64,000 bases of DNA from Desmospora profundinema (GCF_031454155.1 NZ_JAVDQG010000001.1:62001-126000), one strand, 5' to 3'; counted from the first letter of the stretch, positions 53,333 through 63,077 are shown. Numbers and translations: made by a program. The notes: a model not told the origin generated them from the sequence alone.

Positions 53333-53480
53333 GAACCATTGGCACCTCTTTCAGTGGATACAGGAAAACATCCTGTGAAGTGACGAATCTACTGAGGGGG
53401 TGTTTTTTCGTGACGGAGAAAAAAGGGGGACATATCTGGGATACACTCGTCGGAGAGAAGAGAAACAGATGAAGTAATCG

Positions 53481-53552
53481 TTGTTTGAACAGCAACTGGT
53501 GGTAAAAGACCTGGATCGATCCCACCGATTTTATTACGAGCAAGTAGGGTGA
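53481..53552 (+). pseudogene. Glyoxalase/VOC-family N-terminal fragment
   Basis: 23 codons starting at TTG 53481 with LVVKDLDRSHRFYYEQVG, the first beta-alpha unit of a vicinal-oxygen-chelate domain, then TGA. The ~500 bases after it up to 53869 show no continuous frame; I see nothing else there I can name. Confidence 0.4.
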
Positions 53553-53869
53553 TCCGCTGCTTACGATACGGAAATCGTCCGTTTTTATTGGGTGGGGACG
53601 GGCATTCAGTGAAAAGGTTGGCGATGCTTCCCGATGCGCGCGACCGGAGTGGGGGGTCATTACATGGGATGAATGGGAGAGGTGCCATGGTCGAATCACC
53701 GCTGAGTAATTCATTTTTACCGACTATACCCGTTTGTTTCTGTAAGCGTTTTAATATGGGGAGCTCTTTTGTCACCACCATGCATACGATTTTTTTGAGG
53801 GGAGCAAATCCCGCTGATGAGTAGGTATCGTCACCCCTGGCAGGCCACTTTGAGGAGGGAGACGGCAGA

Positions 53870-54487
53870 ATGAAGGAATATTGGCGTGAATTCTGGTTTC
53901 ATCCCGATATCGCATCGACCGCAGTGGTTCTGATGGTCGGTCTGGTGTTTGTGGTTCCCCACTTGGGCAGCGGAACGGTATGGCTGGCCTTGGTTGCGGG
54001 TCTGGTGGCGTATGCGATGGCGGAGTATCTGATCCACCGTTTCGTGTTCCATTTTCCACCGCCAAAGAACCGGTTGATGTTAAAAATGTTGAAGCGCCTC
54101 CACTATGATCACCATCAAGATCCCAACGATCTGAGACTGTTGTTTTTACCGATCTGGTACAGTTGGCCGCTGATCGGATTGACAGTAGGGATTGCTTTTC
54201 TGCTGACTCAATCGTTCGTGCATGCGGCGGCGTTTGCGGTGGGAGTGATGGGGTACTTGCTTCATTACGAATGGATGCACTATATCGCCCACCGTCCCGT
54301 CAAACCCCGAACGCCCTGGGGTCGGTATATGAAACGAATCCACCTTTGGCATCATTATAAAAATGAACACTACTGGTATGGAGTGACCCATCCGGTGATG
54401 GATTACACCATGGGAACAATGAAACGGGAAAAAGAGACCCATCGAAGCGATACGGTCCGGGACCTGGAGAATCCGGGGCGTCGTTAA
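53870..54487 (+). CDS. Fatty acid hydroxylase / sterol desaturase superfamily membrane protein
   Basis: 205 residues from ATG 53870, after GAGGAGGG. Four hydrophobic segments in pairs (ASTAVVLMVGLVFVVPHL and others). The eight-histidine di-iron signature is present: HRFVFH, HYDHH, HYEWMHYIAHRP and HLWHHYKNEHYWYG. The superfamily hydroxylates or desaturates lipids at the membrane; the size matches bacterial carotenoid or fatty-acid hydroxylase-like proteins. Substrate unknown. The terminator 20 bases after the stop suggests a single-gene unit. Confidence 0.85.
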   Translation: MKEYWREFWFHPDIASTAVVLMVGLVFVVPHLGSGTVWLALVAGLVAYAMAEYLIHRFVFHFPPPKNRLMLKMLKRLHYDHHQDPNDLRLLFLPIWYSWPLIGLTVGIAFLLTQSFVHAAAFAVGVMGYLLHYEWMHYIAHRPVKPRTPWGRYMKRIHLWHHYKNEHYWYGVTHPVMDYTMGTMKREKETHRSDTVRDLENPGRR

Positions 54488-54506
54488 GAGAAGGTTGATT
54501 TACAAG

Positions 54507-54546
54507 AAGCACCACCTCTTTTCAATCACATAAGGTGGTGCTTTTT
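54507..54546 (+). terminator. Terminator
   Basis: AAGCACCACCT and AGGTGGTGCTT with a 15-base loop, then TTTTT. Confidence 0.92.
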
Positions 54547-54607
54547 ACCCTTTTTTTGCATGTGCGGCGTATTCCCCTGAAAGAACGAGCGTTAAAAAAG
54601 ATTCTAC

Positions 54608-54748
54608 ATGGTAATGGGAGATTGCTTGAGAAAGGTAGAGGATAAACGGTCTGCAACAGAACAATATAAGCTTGCTCATGAACTGGCTCACAAAAAAAGA
54701 ATTAAAATTCCTGTTCCGACTTGCCCAATGTGTCGAAAAGCTAGATGA
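54608..54748 (+). CDS. Possible 46-residue CxxC peptide
   Basis: ATG 54608 to TGA 54748. The product is charged and helical (KVEDKRSATEQYKLAHELAH) and ends with TCPMCRKAR. The ribosome site is poor. It lies just before the IS605 remnant and could be part of a decayed transposon gene or a small protein; I cannot tell. Confidence 0.3.
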   Translation: MVMGDCLRKVEDKRSATEQYKLAHELAHKKRIKIPVPTCPMCRKAR

Positions 54749-54769
54749 GAAGGAATTTATATCATTGCG

Positions 54770-55143
54770 AGCGAGAAAACCCCTAGCTTTAGATATAGGG
54801 ATGAAAGCGAGCGTCGGACGAGGGAGGGTTGATCCCATACGCTAAGTCCGACACTTTTTTGGAAAAGCCATTTACAAACGTATGTTCTTTTGTTGATATT
54901 TACTTGCTCCTTGAAAAGTGGATAGCATATAGGGTTGTGCAAGCCAATCGTCTTGCATGTAAAATGCTATGCGTACCAGAGTGGTTAGGCTGAAAAGCGA
55001 AAACCAAGCAGTCAGTCTAACCTCAGATGTGGCAACTAAAACTCTATTTTAACCGTGGGGCTCACGGGGTTCGCTTGGTAAATTTCTCTTCGATAGAAGG
55101 GACTACCCAAGAATCCCCCGCATGTATGCGTGGGGAGTGTCAA
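54770..55143 (+). mobile_element. Orphan IS200/IS605-type end with guide-RNA-like scaffold, no transposase
   Basis: The stretch from about 54955 to 55143 has the conserved blocks that follow tnpB in many Bacillales IS605 elements: GGGGCTCACGGGGTTCGCTTG, CTCTTCGATAGAAGGGACTACC, CAAGAATCCCC, and a final hairpin TCCCCCGCAT / ATGCGTGGGGA ending GTGTCAA at 55143. Near 54780-54800 is a small end-like hairpin (CCCTAGCTTTAGATATAGGG), and at 54813-54860 a GTCGGAC / GTCCGAC stem with T-run. No tnpA or tnpB reading frame remains. This is what is left of an element whose RNA scaffold is better preserved than its genes. Confidence 0.6.
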
Positions 55144-55231
55144 GGCTGAGGTATAAGTATCAAATACAGCTTGAGCTACAGGATAGGGAGGCGGAACGAT
55201 TTGATGAAATGGAATAAAAAACTTAGGTAGT

Positions 55232-55267
55232 AAAAATCCCCCCTATGTAGATGGAGAGGGGATTTTA
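55232..55267. terminator. Terminator of the NCS1 permease gene
   Basis: AAAAATCCCC ... GGGGATTTTA, T-rich on both strands; 25 bases past the minus-strand stop. Confidence 0.8.
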
Positions 55268-55292
55268 CTATGCCCTTGGTTTTGGAGAGTTT

Positions 55293-56633
55293 TTAGGCGG
55301 TCTCATTCATTGAAGCAGATTCAAAACGAGGTACAATCCACTTTCCAACCACATAATGGAGAATGGCGGCGGATAACAGTCCGTCAACGCTGGGAATCGT
55401 ACTAAGAGTAAACAATCCCCACCCGCCGTCAAAGGTTGGGGTTGTAGCAAAAGCAACGGTGGTAGCGATTCCCCATACGAAAAGGGCGTGCCAATAAAAA
55501 GGTTTGATTTTCCGGTGTGCCAAGAAAGCCATATTCAAGCGATCCGAGTTTAGAAAGAAGTACTCGGTTAAGTATATTCCCGCAATAGGTGCCGCAAATG
55601 GGCTTAATAAGAGTAAAAAGTCAATGAAGTTTTCGTAAACACCCATCACAGCAAAAGATGTTCCCAATAAGCCCGCGATAATGGTCAGGATCGGTTTGGG
55701 CACCCATTTGAACAAAACAGAAAGATTTAAACCCAAAGTATACATATGGTTGTCGTTGGTAGTCCACTGGGACAAGATGAGGATGGTAACCGCTAAGGCC
55801 CCCCAACCGATGGACAACATAATCTGAATCACATCTTCCGTTCCTGTGAGTTTCGAGAGAAACGCCGCTATAAACATCATGAGGCTGTTTCCGATCAAAA
55901 AACCAAAGAAGCCGGAAAGCATGGCGTGTTTTGAACTTTTCGCCCAACGAGCCACATCAGGTGAGTGGGAGCAGGCGACGATAAAAGCTCCGACTACAAG
56001 CGAGATCGCTGTCCCAAAGCCGATAAGATCCCCTACTGGATGGGTATGGAGGAGATTACGGGTATTTTCTTTATCGGTAAATAATTTGAAAAGCATCGAA
56101 AACAGCATCCCCAGCATCAAGGGAACCGCCAGCAAGCTCAATTTTTCGATGGCTTTAAAGCCGATGGTAGCCGTTAACGTCATCAATAACCCGCCGATCA
56201 AAGCCAGAACCTTCGAACTGATGTCCAAACCCGTAACGCTGTAAATCGTATATTGAGCTGATTCTCCAAAGAAACCAGCCGTCACTCCAAACCAACCAAA
56301 ATAAGCGACACTGATGACGATAATAACAAGATAGGAGCCTTTCTCACCAAACGTAAATCTGTTGATCATTGCGGTGGATAATCCGGTTTTTGACCCGACA
56401 TATGAACAGGCTAAACCGATTAAAGCCAGGATAAAAGAACCGACGGAAACAACGATGAGGGTGTTTTGAAGCGTCAACCCAGAAATAAGTGCCGCACTTA
56501 ATACAACAGCGGAGAGGTCTACTCCCATTGCAATCCAAACGAGAGCCAGAGGAAGCCAACTCTTTCTTTCTGATAGCGGAACGGGCTCCCTTGAATAATC
56601 GTTCGCTAATGCATAATTCGATTGATGTTTCAT
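55293..56633 (-). CDS. NCS1-family cytosine/purine permease
   Basis: 446 residues with about twelve hydrophobic helices; GGGGGAT precedes ATG 56633. NCS1 features: WLPLALVWIAMGVDLSAVVL at the first helix, FTFGEKGSYLVIIVISVAYFG, an AFIVACSHSPDVARWAKSS segment, and LSQWTTNDNHMYTLGLNLS. It resembles CodB-type symporters for cytosine or related nucleobases. Second in a two-gene operon behind a GNAT acetyltransferase (27 bases apart). The substrate cannot be fixed. Confidence 0.88.
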   Translation of the reverse strand: MKHQSNYALANDYSREPVPLSERKSWLPLALVWIAMGVDLSAVVLSAALISGLTLQNTLIVVSVGSFILALIGLACSYVGSKTGLSTAMINRFTFGEKGSYLVIIVISVAYFGWFGVTAGFFGESAQYTIYSVTGLDISSKVLALIGGLLMTLTATIGFKAIEKLSLLAVPLMLGMLFSMLFKLFTDKENTRNLLHTHPVGDLIGFGTAISLVVGAFIVACSHSPDVARWAKSSKHAMLSGFFGFLIGNSLMMFIAAFLSKLTGTEDVIQIMLSIGWGALAVTILILSQWTTNDNHMYTLGLNLSVLFKWVPKPILTIIAGLLGTSFAVMGVYENFIDFLLLLSPFAAPIAGIYLTEYFFLNSDRLNMAFLAHRKIKPFYWHALFVWGIATTVAFATTPTFDGGWGLFTLSTIPSVDGLLSAAILHYVVGKWIVPRFESASMNETA

Positions 56634-56660
56634 ATTTATCCCCCATTAACTGATTTGGTC

Positions 56661-57401
56661 TCAAATAGAATGACGCATCCATACATTGGGGTCTTCATAT
56701 AGGATGACATCCTCTTCGATCCTCGCTTCAACCGGTTGCAATGCCCCCGGTAATGTATAGTTGCCGGACTGAGGAAATTTCAGATCGGTCCACTCTTCCC
56801 ATTGTTTCACCGGTGCTTTTGAGATCATCGAGGCGGGGGCGATTTGTAAGATTCGGGCTCCCAACCGCCAATGAACCCGGATCCATGGATCGAAGGGGGA
56901 TCCATTCGGTTGGACCCAACGAATATAATCCTCCATCGGGATCAACGGATATCGATGTTTCTGATTCGGGCGAACAGAAACGATTAGTTCATCAAACCCA
57001 TGGTTTATAGCGTTTTCACGCATATGGTGCAGGACGATGGGGCTGATTCCCATTCCCCGAAATGAAGGGGCGACTACTACAGAGATGGCGCATAGCGTGT
57101 TTGGCTTTCGATCCTCTTTAAAAGCCCGTTTTAATGCACCGTCATATCCTTCCGGTAACCCTTCTCGGGTACCATCCCAGAATATCGGGACGGCATTTCC
57201 CGTTGCCACCATTTGTCTATTTCGAAAAAGTACAAATTGATAAGGGGCAAAAATGGTAAATAACTTGTCTTTTGTCCAATATAACGCATTTGTTTGGTCA
57301 CCCTGGATTAAGTATGACGGAAACGCATGATCATTCACCTCATCTAACCGATCATAGAGTTCGGGGTCTTCTGCTAAAGATACCCGCTTCCATTCTTTCA
57401 A
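56661..57401 (-). CDS. GNAT-family N-acetyltransferase
   Basis: About 246 residues from TTG 57401, 7 bases after AGAGGGGGG; an alternative start at 57470 lacks a ribosome site. The acetyl-CoA loop is visible as VVVAPSFRGMGISPIVLHHM, preceded by LCAISV and followed by an ENAINHGFDELIVSVRP helix-strand. The flanking parts (VNDHAFPSYLIQGDQ; DPWIRVHWRLGARI) are characteristic of a longer GNAT subfamily with unknown substrate. Co-transcribed with the NCS1 permease, it may acetylate the imported compound; this is inference. Confidence 0.78.
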   Translation of the reverse strand: MKEWKRVSLAEDPELYDRLDEVNDHAFPSYLIQGDQTNALYWTKDKLFTIFAPYQFVLFRNRQMVATGNAVPIFWDGTREGLPEGYDGALKRAFKEDRKPNTLCAISVVVAPSFRGMGISPIVLHHMRENAINHGFDELIVSVRPNQKHRYPLIPMEDYIRWVQPNGSPFDPWIRVHWRLGARILQIAPASMISKAPVKQWEEWTDLKFPQSGNYTLPGALQPVEARIEEDVILYEDPNVWMRHSI

Positions 57402-57865
57402 TATAAATCCCCCCTCTTCCCATAGTTGCTCTTTCTCTACAAATATTGGCGAACAATTGAAATATAACACGTTTCTTCTCTAGTGAATAGTGATTTATAT
57501 ATTTTATTGAATTAATTCACATCACTTTACAGATGATCGATCAGATCAACAAAGATGATCTTTGTAATTACAGAAGTAAGTAGCATATCGATGGGAATTA
57601 CGATTTTTAGAATTGTTTATGAGAATAATTTTATATTTTTTTCATATAAAAATTTAAGACCGTCGACGTTAAGGTGGAACTTGGGATCGCTTACTCAAAC
57701 ATGTTCAAACCAAATCCTATACGGTTAAGCAAGTGGAATAGTCCGTTAGTATATACAGTACCGTGGTCTGTTGCCCACCAATATGATGCCGGGGCGTTCT
57801 CTCCTTTGTAACGGGACGTTATCTGGCTGTCTGTTTGAATTACCACCCCCTAAGATCAAATAAAA
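57402..57865. other. Intergenic region without recognised gene
   Basis: AT-rich from about 57480 to 57660, consistent with promoters for the GNAT-NCS1 operon. A 36-codon frame from ATG 57699 gives no recognised protein. I see no RNA gene or repeat here. Confidence 0.4.
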
Positions 57866-57889
57866 AAATCCCGCTATTTGGCGGGATTT
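57866..57889. terminator. Terminator of the Rok-like gene
   Basis: AAATCCCGC, loop, GCGGGATTT; T-rich flanks on both strands. Confidence 0.8.
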
Positions 57890-57898
57890 TCTATGTCA

Positions 57899-58363
57899 CT
57901 AAACCTCGTACTTAAAGCGCCCATGACCCGATTTTTTAATCACAGGACTTACCTTCAAAATACTCTTCATCCGAATGGTGGGGTTGGCACCTAAATCCCC
58001 GCCTCGCCTCTTCACTTCATCACGAAGGTCGACTAAGCGGAGTTCTCCCTGCTCCCGAAGAATGTCTGCTACAATCTCCGCCGTTTGAATCGTCTTTTTG
58101 TGAATCCCCTTCGTCTGACTGTAATCGATGACGGGAGGTTCTTCCTCTGTCTCTTCGACAAGTTCCTCTTCCGTTTCTTCCGGTTCTCGATTCGTTAGAA
58201 GCCCCTGTGTCAATTCGAAAGCGTTCTCATGATTTTGCAGGTACAGTTGTAAACTGTGGCTGGTTCCTGTGTTCATTGCGGAAAGTAACAAAGCATTTTC
58301 CTCTCGGATGACCTTACGAATCCTATTCTCGATCATTTTTTCCAATTGCTTATCCATTTTCAC
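57899..58363 (-). CDS. Rok-like winged-helix DNA-binding protein
   Basis: 154 residues in three parts: a helical N-terminus (MDKQLEKMIENRIRKVIREE), an acidic linker (EETEEELVEETEEEPP) and a C-terminal winged helix of about 55 residues. The last part aligns without gaps over 19 positions with the DNA-binding end of Bacillus subtilis Rok: here ANPTIRMKSILKVSPVIKK, with N, T, M, S, K, P and KK at the same places, and a closing GRFKYE where Rok has GQYILE. Rok binds AT-rich DNA in the minor groove, silences foreign genes and represses comK. The linker here is acidic, whereas Rok's is Q-rich and neutral, and the N-terminal part is not obviously homologous. Its own upstream region is strongly AT-rich. 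Confidence 0.6.
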   Translation of the reverse strand: MKMDKQLEKMIENRIRKVIREENALLLSAMNTGTSHSLQLYLQNHENAFELTQGLLTNREPEETEEELVEETEEEPPVIDYSQTKGIHKKTIQTAEIVADILREQGELRLVDLRDEVKRRGGDLGANPTIRMKSILKVSPVIKKSGHGRFKYEV

Positions 58364-59012
58364 TGATTCTTTCTCCTTTCTTAATTAGAAGATCGTTCAT
58401 TCCCTATATTAACAAACAATATACAAACCATATAGATTTTTTTCATAAAAAATCATTGACAATAATAACCTATCTATCATCATACCTAAAACATTTTGAT
58501 TTATTGTCATAAAATAGAATCTGTCGGTTGCGTCCTTTTTCTTTATCCACAGCAATGATTGGAATTTCGAAGGTACTGTTGCTTAATTTTAAACGTTCCA
58601 ATAGATATTAAGATAGAATGATGAGTAACCAACATGATTTAACGTCTAGCAGTGGCGCCTTATCATGCCGTTACTTCTCTTTATGTAAGACAAGGGAGAG
58701 GGTGCCCGCAACAGAAAAAGATTAACGGAACCGATGTATTAAAAACCGGTTGGCCATGGGAGCACATGCCTTGCGTTATTCTTTCACCATATGTTGACAC
58801 CGTTTAAACGAGTGGCTTGAAGGGGTACAGGGAAGTGATTTTGGTAAGCGATCGTGAAACAATTGGATGAACAACAGAAAATTTGATGGACTTAACCTTT
58901 TTTGGCTGGAAACTTTGTACTTTCTAAAAAAGGGGATGGTTGGATCATCGCCCTCCGTTTAGGGATTCGTTATGACTCTCGGGACTGGAGAATCCGGGAA
59001 GAAGGCTTTATT
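58364..59012. other. Intergenic region, AT-rich then unassigned
   Basis: 58380-58540 is very AT-rich and probably contains the promoter of the Rok-like gene. From 58620 to 59010 no frame gives a recognised protein; scattered short frames could be an old, decayed gene. A frame at 58902-59126 runs into the terminator and is not credible. Confidence 0.4.
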
Positions 59013-59053
59013 AAAAAACACCACCCCCAGTCAATCACAGGGGTGGTGTTTTT
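59013..59053. terminator. Terminator of the hut operon
   Basis: AAAAACACCACCCC, 12-base loop, GGGGTGGTGTTTTT. On the minus strand it touches the hutG stop codon. Confidence 0.9.
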
Positions 59054-60063
59054 CAGGAAGGGCTTAACCCTTTCCATTGCACGTATCCGGTTAAAAACGA
59101 GAGCATGGCGTGGACACCGGCTTTGACCGTGGCTCCAGCCACATCCCGATAGGGATCGAGACAGACCAGATCCATACTGGTCACTTTTGTGTGGCGGCCG
59201 GCGATAAGACAGGCGTCAAACAGTTCGTCGGTACGCATGCCGCCGGGTGTGGAGGCGGGAACGCCCGGAGCGTAAGCCACATCCAGCACGTCCATGTCCA
59301 GGGTGAAGTGGATGGCATCCACCCGTTGGGCCAGTGCCTCCAGCTCCCGCCGGACGACGGCTTCCACCCCTTCCCGGCGGGCCTGTTTCAGGGTGATCCA
59401 TCTCACGTTCGTTTTGTCGGCGTATTCCCGTAAGGAACGGGCGTTAAAAAAACCGTGGAGGCCGATGTTGACGACGTCTTCCCCGCGAAGCGTTCCGCTT
59501 TCGATTAGGTTGCGGATGGGGGTTCCATTGCTGGGGCCGTGTTCCTCCAAGGGGCGCAGGTCGAAATGGGTGTCCAATTGCAGGATACCCAGCCTGTGTT
59601 CAGGATGCGCTTCCTTCCACCCTTTCATTGCCATGGCGGTAACGGAGTGGTCCCCGCCCAACAGGAGGGGAAAAGTTTGCGGATGGTGGCGGCGCATAGC
59701 CGCCACCGCCTGACGAATGTTCTGATGGCACTGGGCGATGTCGGTGACGTGTTGACGTACATTTCCCAAGTCCAGCACACGAAGGGGCGTCAAATCCACT
59801 CCCTCTTCTAAGTGGTAGGGGATAAAGGAGCGCCATGCCCGTCGGATGGCATCCGGATTTTCACTGGCGGCGGAAGCGCTGATGGAAGAACGGGACAGTG
59901 GAACTCCCAGTAATGTCACATCCCAGTCATCCCCATGGACCGTCGGGCGTTGCCCGGGATCCAGGGTTTGAATCCATTGATGCACAGAGGGTTCGTCACC
60001 AGAGGCGGAACGGTCCCAATGGAACGGGGGCGGCTGAATCATCGGGTAGGGATAAGCGTCCAT
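59053..60063 (-). CDS. hutG: Formimidoylglutamase
   Basis: 336 residues from ATG 60063 with AAAGGAGG ahead. Arginase/agmatinase-family metal motifs: LLLGGDHSVTAMA, QLDTHFDLR and TLDMDVLDVAYAPGVP. It hydrolyses N-formimino-glutamate to glutamate and formamide, the last step of histidine use in Bacillus. The assignment over arginase or agmatinase rests on its place in the hut operon and the N-terminal extension. It starts 21 bases after hutI. Confidence 0.93.
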   Translation of the reverse strand: MDAYPYPMIQPPPFHWDRSASGDEPSVHQWIQTLDPGQRPTVHGDDWDVTLLGVPLSRSSISASAASENPDAIRRAWRSFIPYHLEEGVDLTPLRVLDLGNVRQHVTDIAQCHQNIRQAVAAMRRHHPQTFPLLLGGDHSVTAMAMKGWKEAHPEHRLGILQLDTHFDLRPLEEHGPSNGTPIRNLIESGTLRGEDVVNIGLHGFFNARSLREYADKTNVRWITLKQARREGVEAVVRRELEALAQRVDAIHFTLDMDVLDVAYAPGVPASTPGGMRTDELFDACLIAGRHTKVTSMDLVCLDPYRDVAGATVKAGVHAMLSFLTGYVQWKGLSPS

Positions 60064-60084
60064 GTGGATCCTCCTTTGGAAAGG

Positions 60085-61368
60085 TTACGGGTGGTGGATG
60101 CGGGAGCCCGCTTCCACCACAACGGTTCCCTTTTTGATGACGGTGTGCGTATGATTGCTGCCAAAATGGTATTGCAATCCCCGATGGTCCGCCACATCAT
60201 GGATAACCAAGTCGGCTTGTTTCCCCACTTCCAAGCTGCCGATCCGGTCCGCGCGGCGGATGGCATGGGCAGCATTGATGGTAACCGCCGTCAGGACTTC
60301 GGCGGGGGTCATCCCCATGCGTAAACAGCCGAGATTCATCATGAGCGACAGGGAGACCGTGGGAGAAGATCCGGGGTTGCAATCCGTGGACAAAGCCACC
60401 GGCACTCCGGCATCGATCAAGCGGCGACCGTCGGCGGTGTCGGTCATCAGGAAAAAGGCGGTTCCGGGAAGCAGTACCGCGATCACACCTGCTTCCGCCA
60501 TGGCCGCGATTCCTTCATCGGAGACCTTCAGCAGGTGATCGGCGGAGACCGCGTTTAGGGATGCGGCCAGTTCCGCTCCGCCATAGGGTTCAATTTCGTC
60601 GGCATGGATTTTAGGAAGCAGTCCGTGTTCCAGGCCCGCTTCCAGTATTCTGCGGGACTGCTCAGGCGTGAACACGCCCTTTTCACAGAAGACATCGTTA
60701 AATTCGGCCAGCTTCCGGCGGGCTACTTCCGGGATCATCTCATGGATCACTTCATCTACAAAACGGTCCGGCTGCTCCCGCCGGTCGACAGGAATAGCAT
60801 GGGCTCCCATAAAGGTGGAGACCAGATCGATGGGATGTTGTCCATCTAATTCTTGGGCCGCTTCCAATTGCTTTAACTCATGCATCAGAGAGAGACCGTA
60901 ACCGCTTTTGGCTTCCAAGGTGGTGACGCCTTGAAGCAAGAATCGATCCAGGCGGCGTGTACTTTCTTCGATCAGCTGTTCCTTTGAAGCGTGTTGGGTG
61001 GCGCGGGTGGTGGCGTGAATCCCGCCGCCCGCGGCCATGATGTCCATATAGGATCGGCCTTTTAAGCGCATGTCGAATTCCGCTTCCCGGCTGCCGGCGA
61101 AAACAAGATGGGTATGCGGATCCACCAATCCCGGTGTCACCAATCTGCCGCGGGCATCCACCTCCCGGGCATCCTCCAGTCGGCTCCCATATTTTTCGCG
61201 AATAACCGCATCACGGTCCACGGCTTGTATGATGCCGTCTTCGATCCAGACGCTTCCATCCTCGATGGTGTTCAGCTCACCCATTTTCGCTCCCGTCAGC
61301 GGACGTTCCGAACTGCCCGCCAACGTGACCAACTCTGCGGCTTCGCGAATATAGATTGGTCGGTCCAT
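60085..61368 (-). CDS. hutI: Imidazolonepropionase
   Basis: 427 residues from ATG 61368, 7 bases after AAAGGAG. Amidohydrolase motifs: VTPGLVDPHTHLVFAGSRE, LEAKSGYGLSLMHELKQL, TFMGAHAIP, PKIHADEIEPYGGAELA, SADHLLKVSDEGI and ALSTDCNPGSSP. It opens 4-imidazolone-5-propionate to N-formimino-glutamate using one metal ion. Middle gene of hutU-hutI-hutG, 35 bases after hutU. Confidence 0.96.
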   Translation of the reverse strand: MDRPIYIREAAELVTLAGSSERPLTGAKMGELNTIEDGSVWIEDGIIQAVDRDAVIREKYGSRLEDAREVDARGRLVTPGLVDPHTHLVFAGSREAEFDMRLKGRSYMDIMAAGGGIHATTRATQHASKEQLIEESTRRLDRFLLQGVTTLEAKSGYGLSLMHELKQLEAAQELDGQHPIDLVSTFMGAHAIPVDRREQPDRFVDEVIHEMIPEVARRKLAEFNDVFCEKGVFTPEQSRRILEAGLEHGLLPKIHADEIEPYGGAELAASLNAVSADHLLKVSDEGIAAMAEAGVIAVLLPGTAFFLMTDTADGRRLIDAGVPVALSTDCNPGSSPTVSLSLMMNLGCLRMGMTPAEVLTAVTINAAHAIRRADRIGSLEVGKQADLVIHDVADHRGLQYHFGSNHTHTVIKKGTVVVEAGSRIHHP

Positions 61369-61403
61369 GTCATCGCTCCTTTTATTTCATTGATGGATGG
61401 GGA

Positions 61404-63077
61404 TCATGGTTTGGAATCCAGCATCGGCATATCCAGTCCCGTTTCCTGCGCGGTGCGGATGGCAGCCTCGTAACCTGCGTCAGCGTGACGCACCACACCC
61501 ATGCCCGGGTCCGTGGTAAGGACACGGTTCAGTCTGCGGGCCGCTTCCGGAGTACCGTCCGCTACAATCACCATGCCGGCATGGAGTGAATACCCCATTC
61601 CCACACCGCCGCCATGGTGGAGAGAGACCCAGCTCGCCCCACCGACAGCATTGATCAAGGCGTTTAAGATGGGCCAGTCGGCGACAGCATCACTGCCGTC
61701 CTGCATTCCCTCTGTTTCACGGTTGGGGGAGGCGACAGAGCCGGAATCCAAATGATCCCGTCCGATGACGATGGGAGCTTTCAATTTCCCGCTGGCCACC
61801 ATCTCGTTGATGATCCGTCCAAAACGGGCCCGCTCTCCGTAACCCAACCAGCAAATACGGGAGGGAAGCCCCTGAAACTCCACCTTTTCTCTGGCCATCC
61901 GGATCCAACGGCACAGGTGTGTATTATCGGCAAATTCCCGTAAAATCACCTCATCGGTTTGGTGGATGTCGGAAGGGTCGCCGGAGAGGGCCACCCAGCG
62001 GAAGGGGCCTTTCCCCTCGCAAAATTGCGGGCGGATGTATGCCGGGACAAACCCGGGGAAAGAGAAGGCATCAGTGACGCCTTCATCGTGTGCCACTTGA
62101 CGAATGTTGTTGCCGTAATCAAAGGCGATGCTCCCCTTTTGCTGCATGTCCAGCATGGCTTTGACATGGACGGCCATGCTTTCTTTCGCCTGGGCGACCA
62201 ACTGGTCGGGATTGTGTTTCCGCATGGCATCCGCTTCTTCCAGTGTCATTCCCCGGGGAAGATAGCCGTTTAAGGGGTCGTGAGCGGATGTCTGGTCCGT
62301 CACCACATCCGGTGTAAACCCGATCTCCACCATCTTCGGCAACACTTCAGCGGCATTTCCCACCAGCCCGATGGAAAGGGGACGGCCTTTTTCCTTCGCT
62401 TCTTCCGCCAGACGGATCGCCTCATCCAGACTGGTCGTCATGCGATCCAGATAGCGGGTGTCCAAGCGTCGCTGGATTCGGCCGGGATCGGCTTCCACCG
62501 CGATCATGACTCCATCGTTTAAGGTGACGGACAGTGGTTGGGCTCCCCCCATGCCGCCCAGTCCCGCCGTTACCACGATTCGTCCTTTCAGGCTGCCGCC
62601 AAAGTGCTGGCGTGCACAGGAGGCGAAGGTTTCATACGTTCCTTGCAAAATGCCCTGACTGCCGATGTAAATCCAGCTCCCCGCCGTCATCTGACCGTAC
62701 ATCATTAACCCTTTTTGGTCTAATTCGTGAAAGTGGTCCCAATTTGCCCATCGAGGAACCAGGTTGGAGTTGGCCAGAAGGACCCGCGGCGCATCCCGGT
62801 GTGTACGAAATACCGCTACCGGTTTACCGGATTGGATCAGCATCGTTTCTTCATCGCCCAACCGTTTCAATGTCTCCACAATGGCGTGATAAGACGACCA
62901 ATCCCGTGCCGCTTTGCCGATGCCGCCGTACACGACCAAATCCTCGGGGCGTTCCGCCACATCCGGGTCCAGGTTGTTCATCAGCATACGCAAAGCCGCT
63001 TCCTGTACCCATCCCCGTGTGTTTAAACTGCTGCCCCGCGGGGCGCGGATGACATGTTCCGCCGCCTGTTTGTCCAT
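61404..63077 (-). CDS. hutU: Urocanate hydratase
   Basis: 557 residues from ATG 63077, 8 bases after GGAGGAGG; an earlier in-frame ATG lies before that site. Urocanase signatures: [58 protein letters not shown], the NAD-loop [37 protein letters not shown] with the active cysteine, and [15 protein letters not shown]. It converts urocanate to imidazolonepropionate with tightly bound NAD. First gene of the operon seen here; hutH (histidase) is not in the window. Confidence 0.97.
   Translation of the reverse strand: MDKQAAEHVIRAPRGSSLNTRGWVQEAALRMLMNNLDPDVAERPEDLVVYGGIGKAARDWSSYHAIVETLKRLGDEETMLIQSGKPVAVFRTHRDAPRVLLANSNLVPRWANWDHFHELDQKGLMMYGQMTAGSWIYIGSQGILQGTYETFASCARQHFGGSLKGRIVVTAGLGGMGGAQPLSVTLNDGVMIAVEADPGRIQRRLDTRYLDRMTTSLDEAIRLAEEAKEKGRPLSIGLVGNAAEVLPKMVEIGFTPDVVTDQTSAHDPLNGYLPRGMTLEEADAMRKHNPDQLVAQAKESMAVHVKAMLDMQQKGSIAFDYGNNIRQVAHDEGVTDAFSFPGFVPAYIRPQFCEGKGPFRWVALSGDPSDIHQTDEVILREFADNTHLCRWIRMAREKVEFQGLPSRICWLGYGERARFGRIINEMVASGKLKAPIVIGRDHLDSGSVASPNRETEGMQDGSDAVADWPILNALINAVGGASWVSLHHGGGVGMGYSLHAGMVIVADGTPEAARRLNRVLTTDPGMGVVRHADAGYEAAIRTAQETGLDMPMLDSKP

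Noticed and set aside
57600-57660. Fur-box-like AT-rich sequence
   Set aside because: TGAGAATAATTTTATA resembles a Fur site only loosely, and the neighbouring genes give no iron context.
58902-59126. 74-codon frame before the hut terminator
   Set aside because: It runs through the terminator hairpin into hutG antisense and has no recognisable product.
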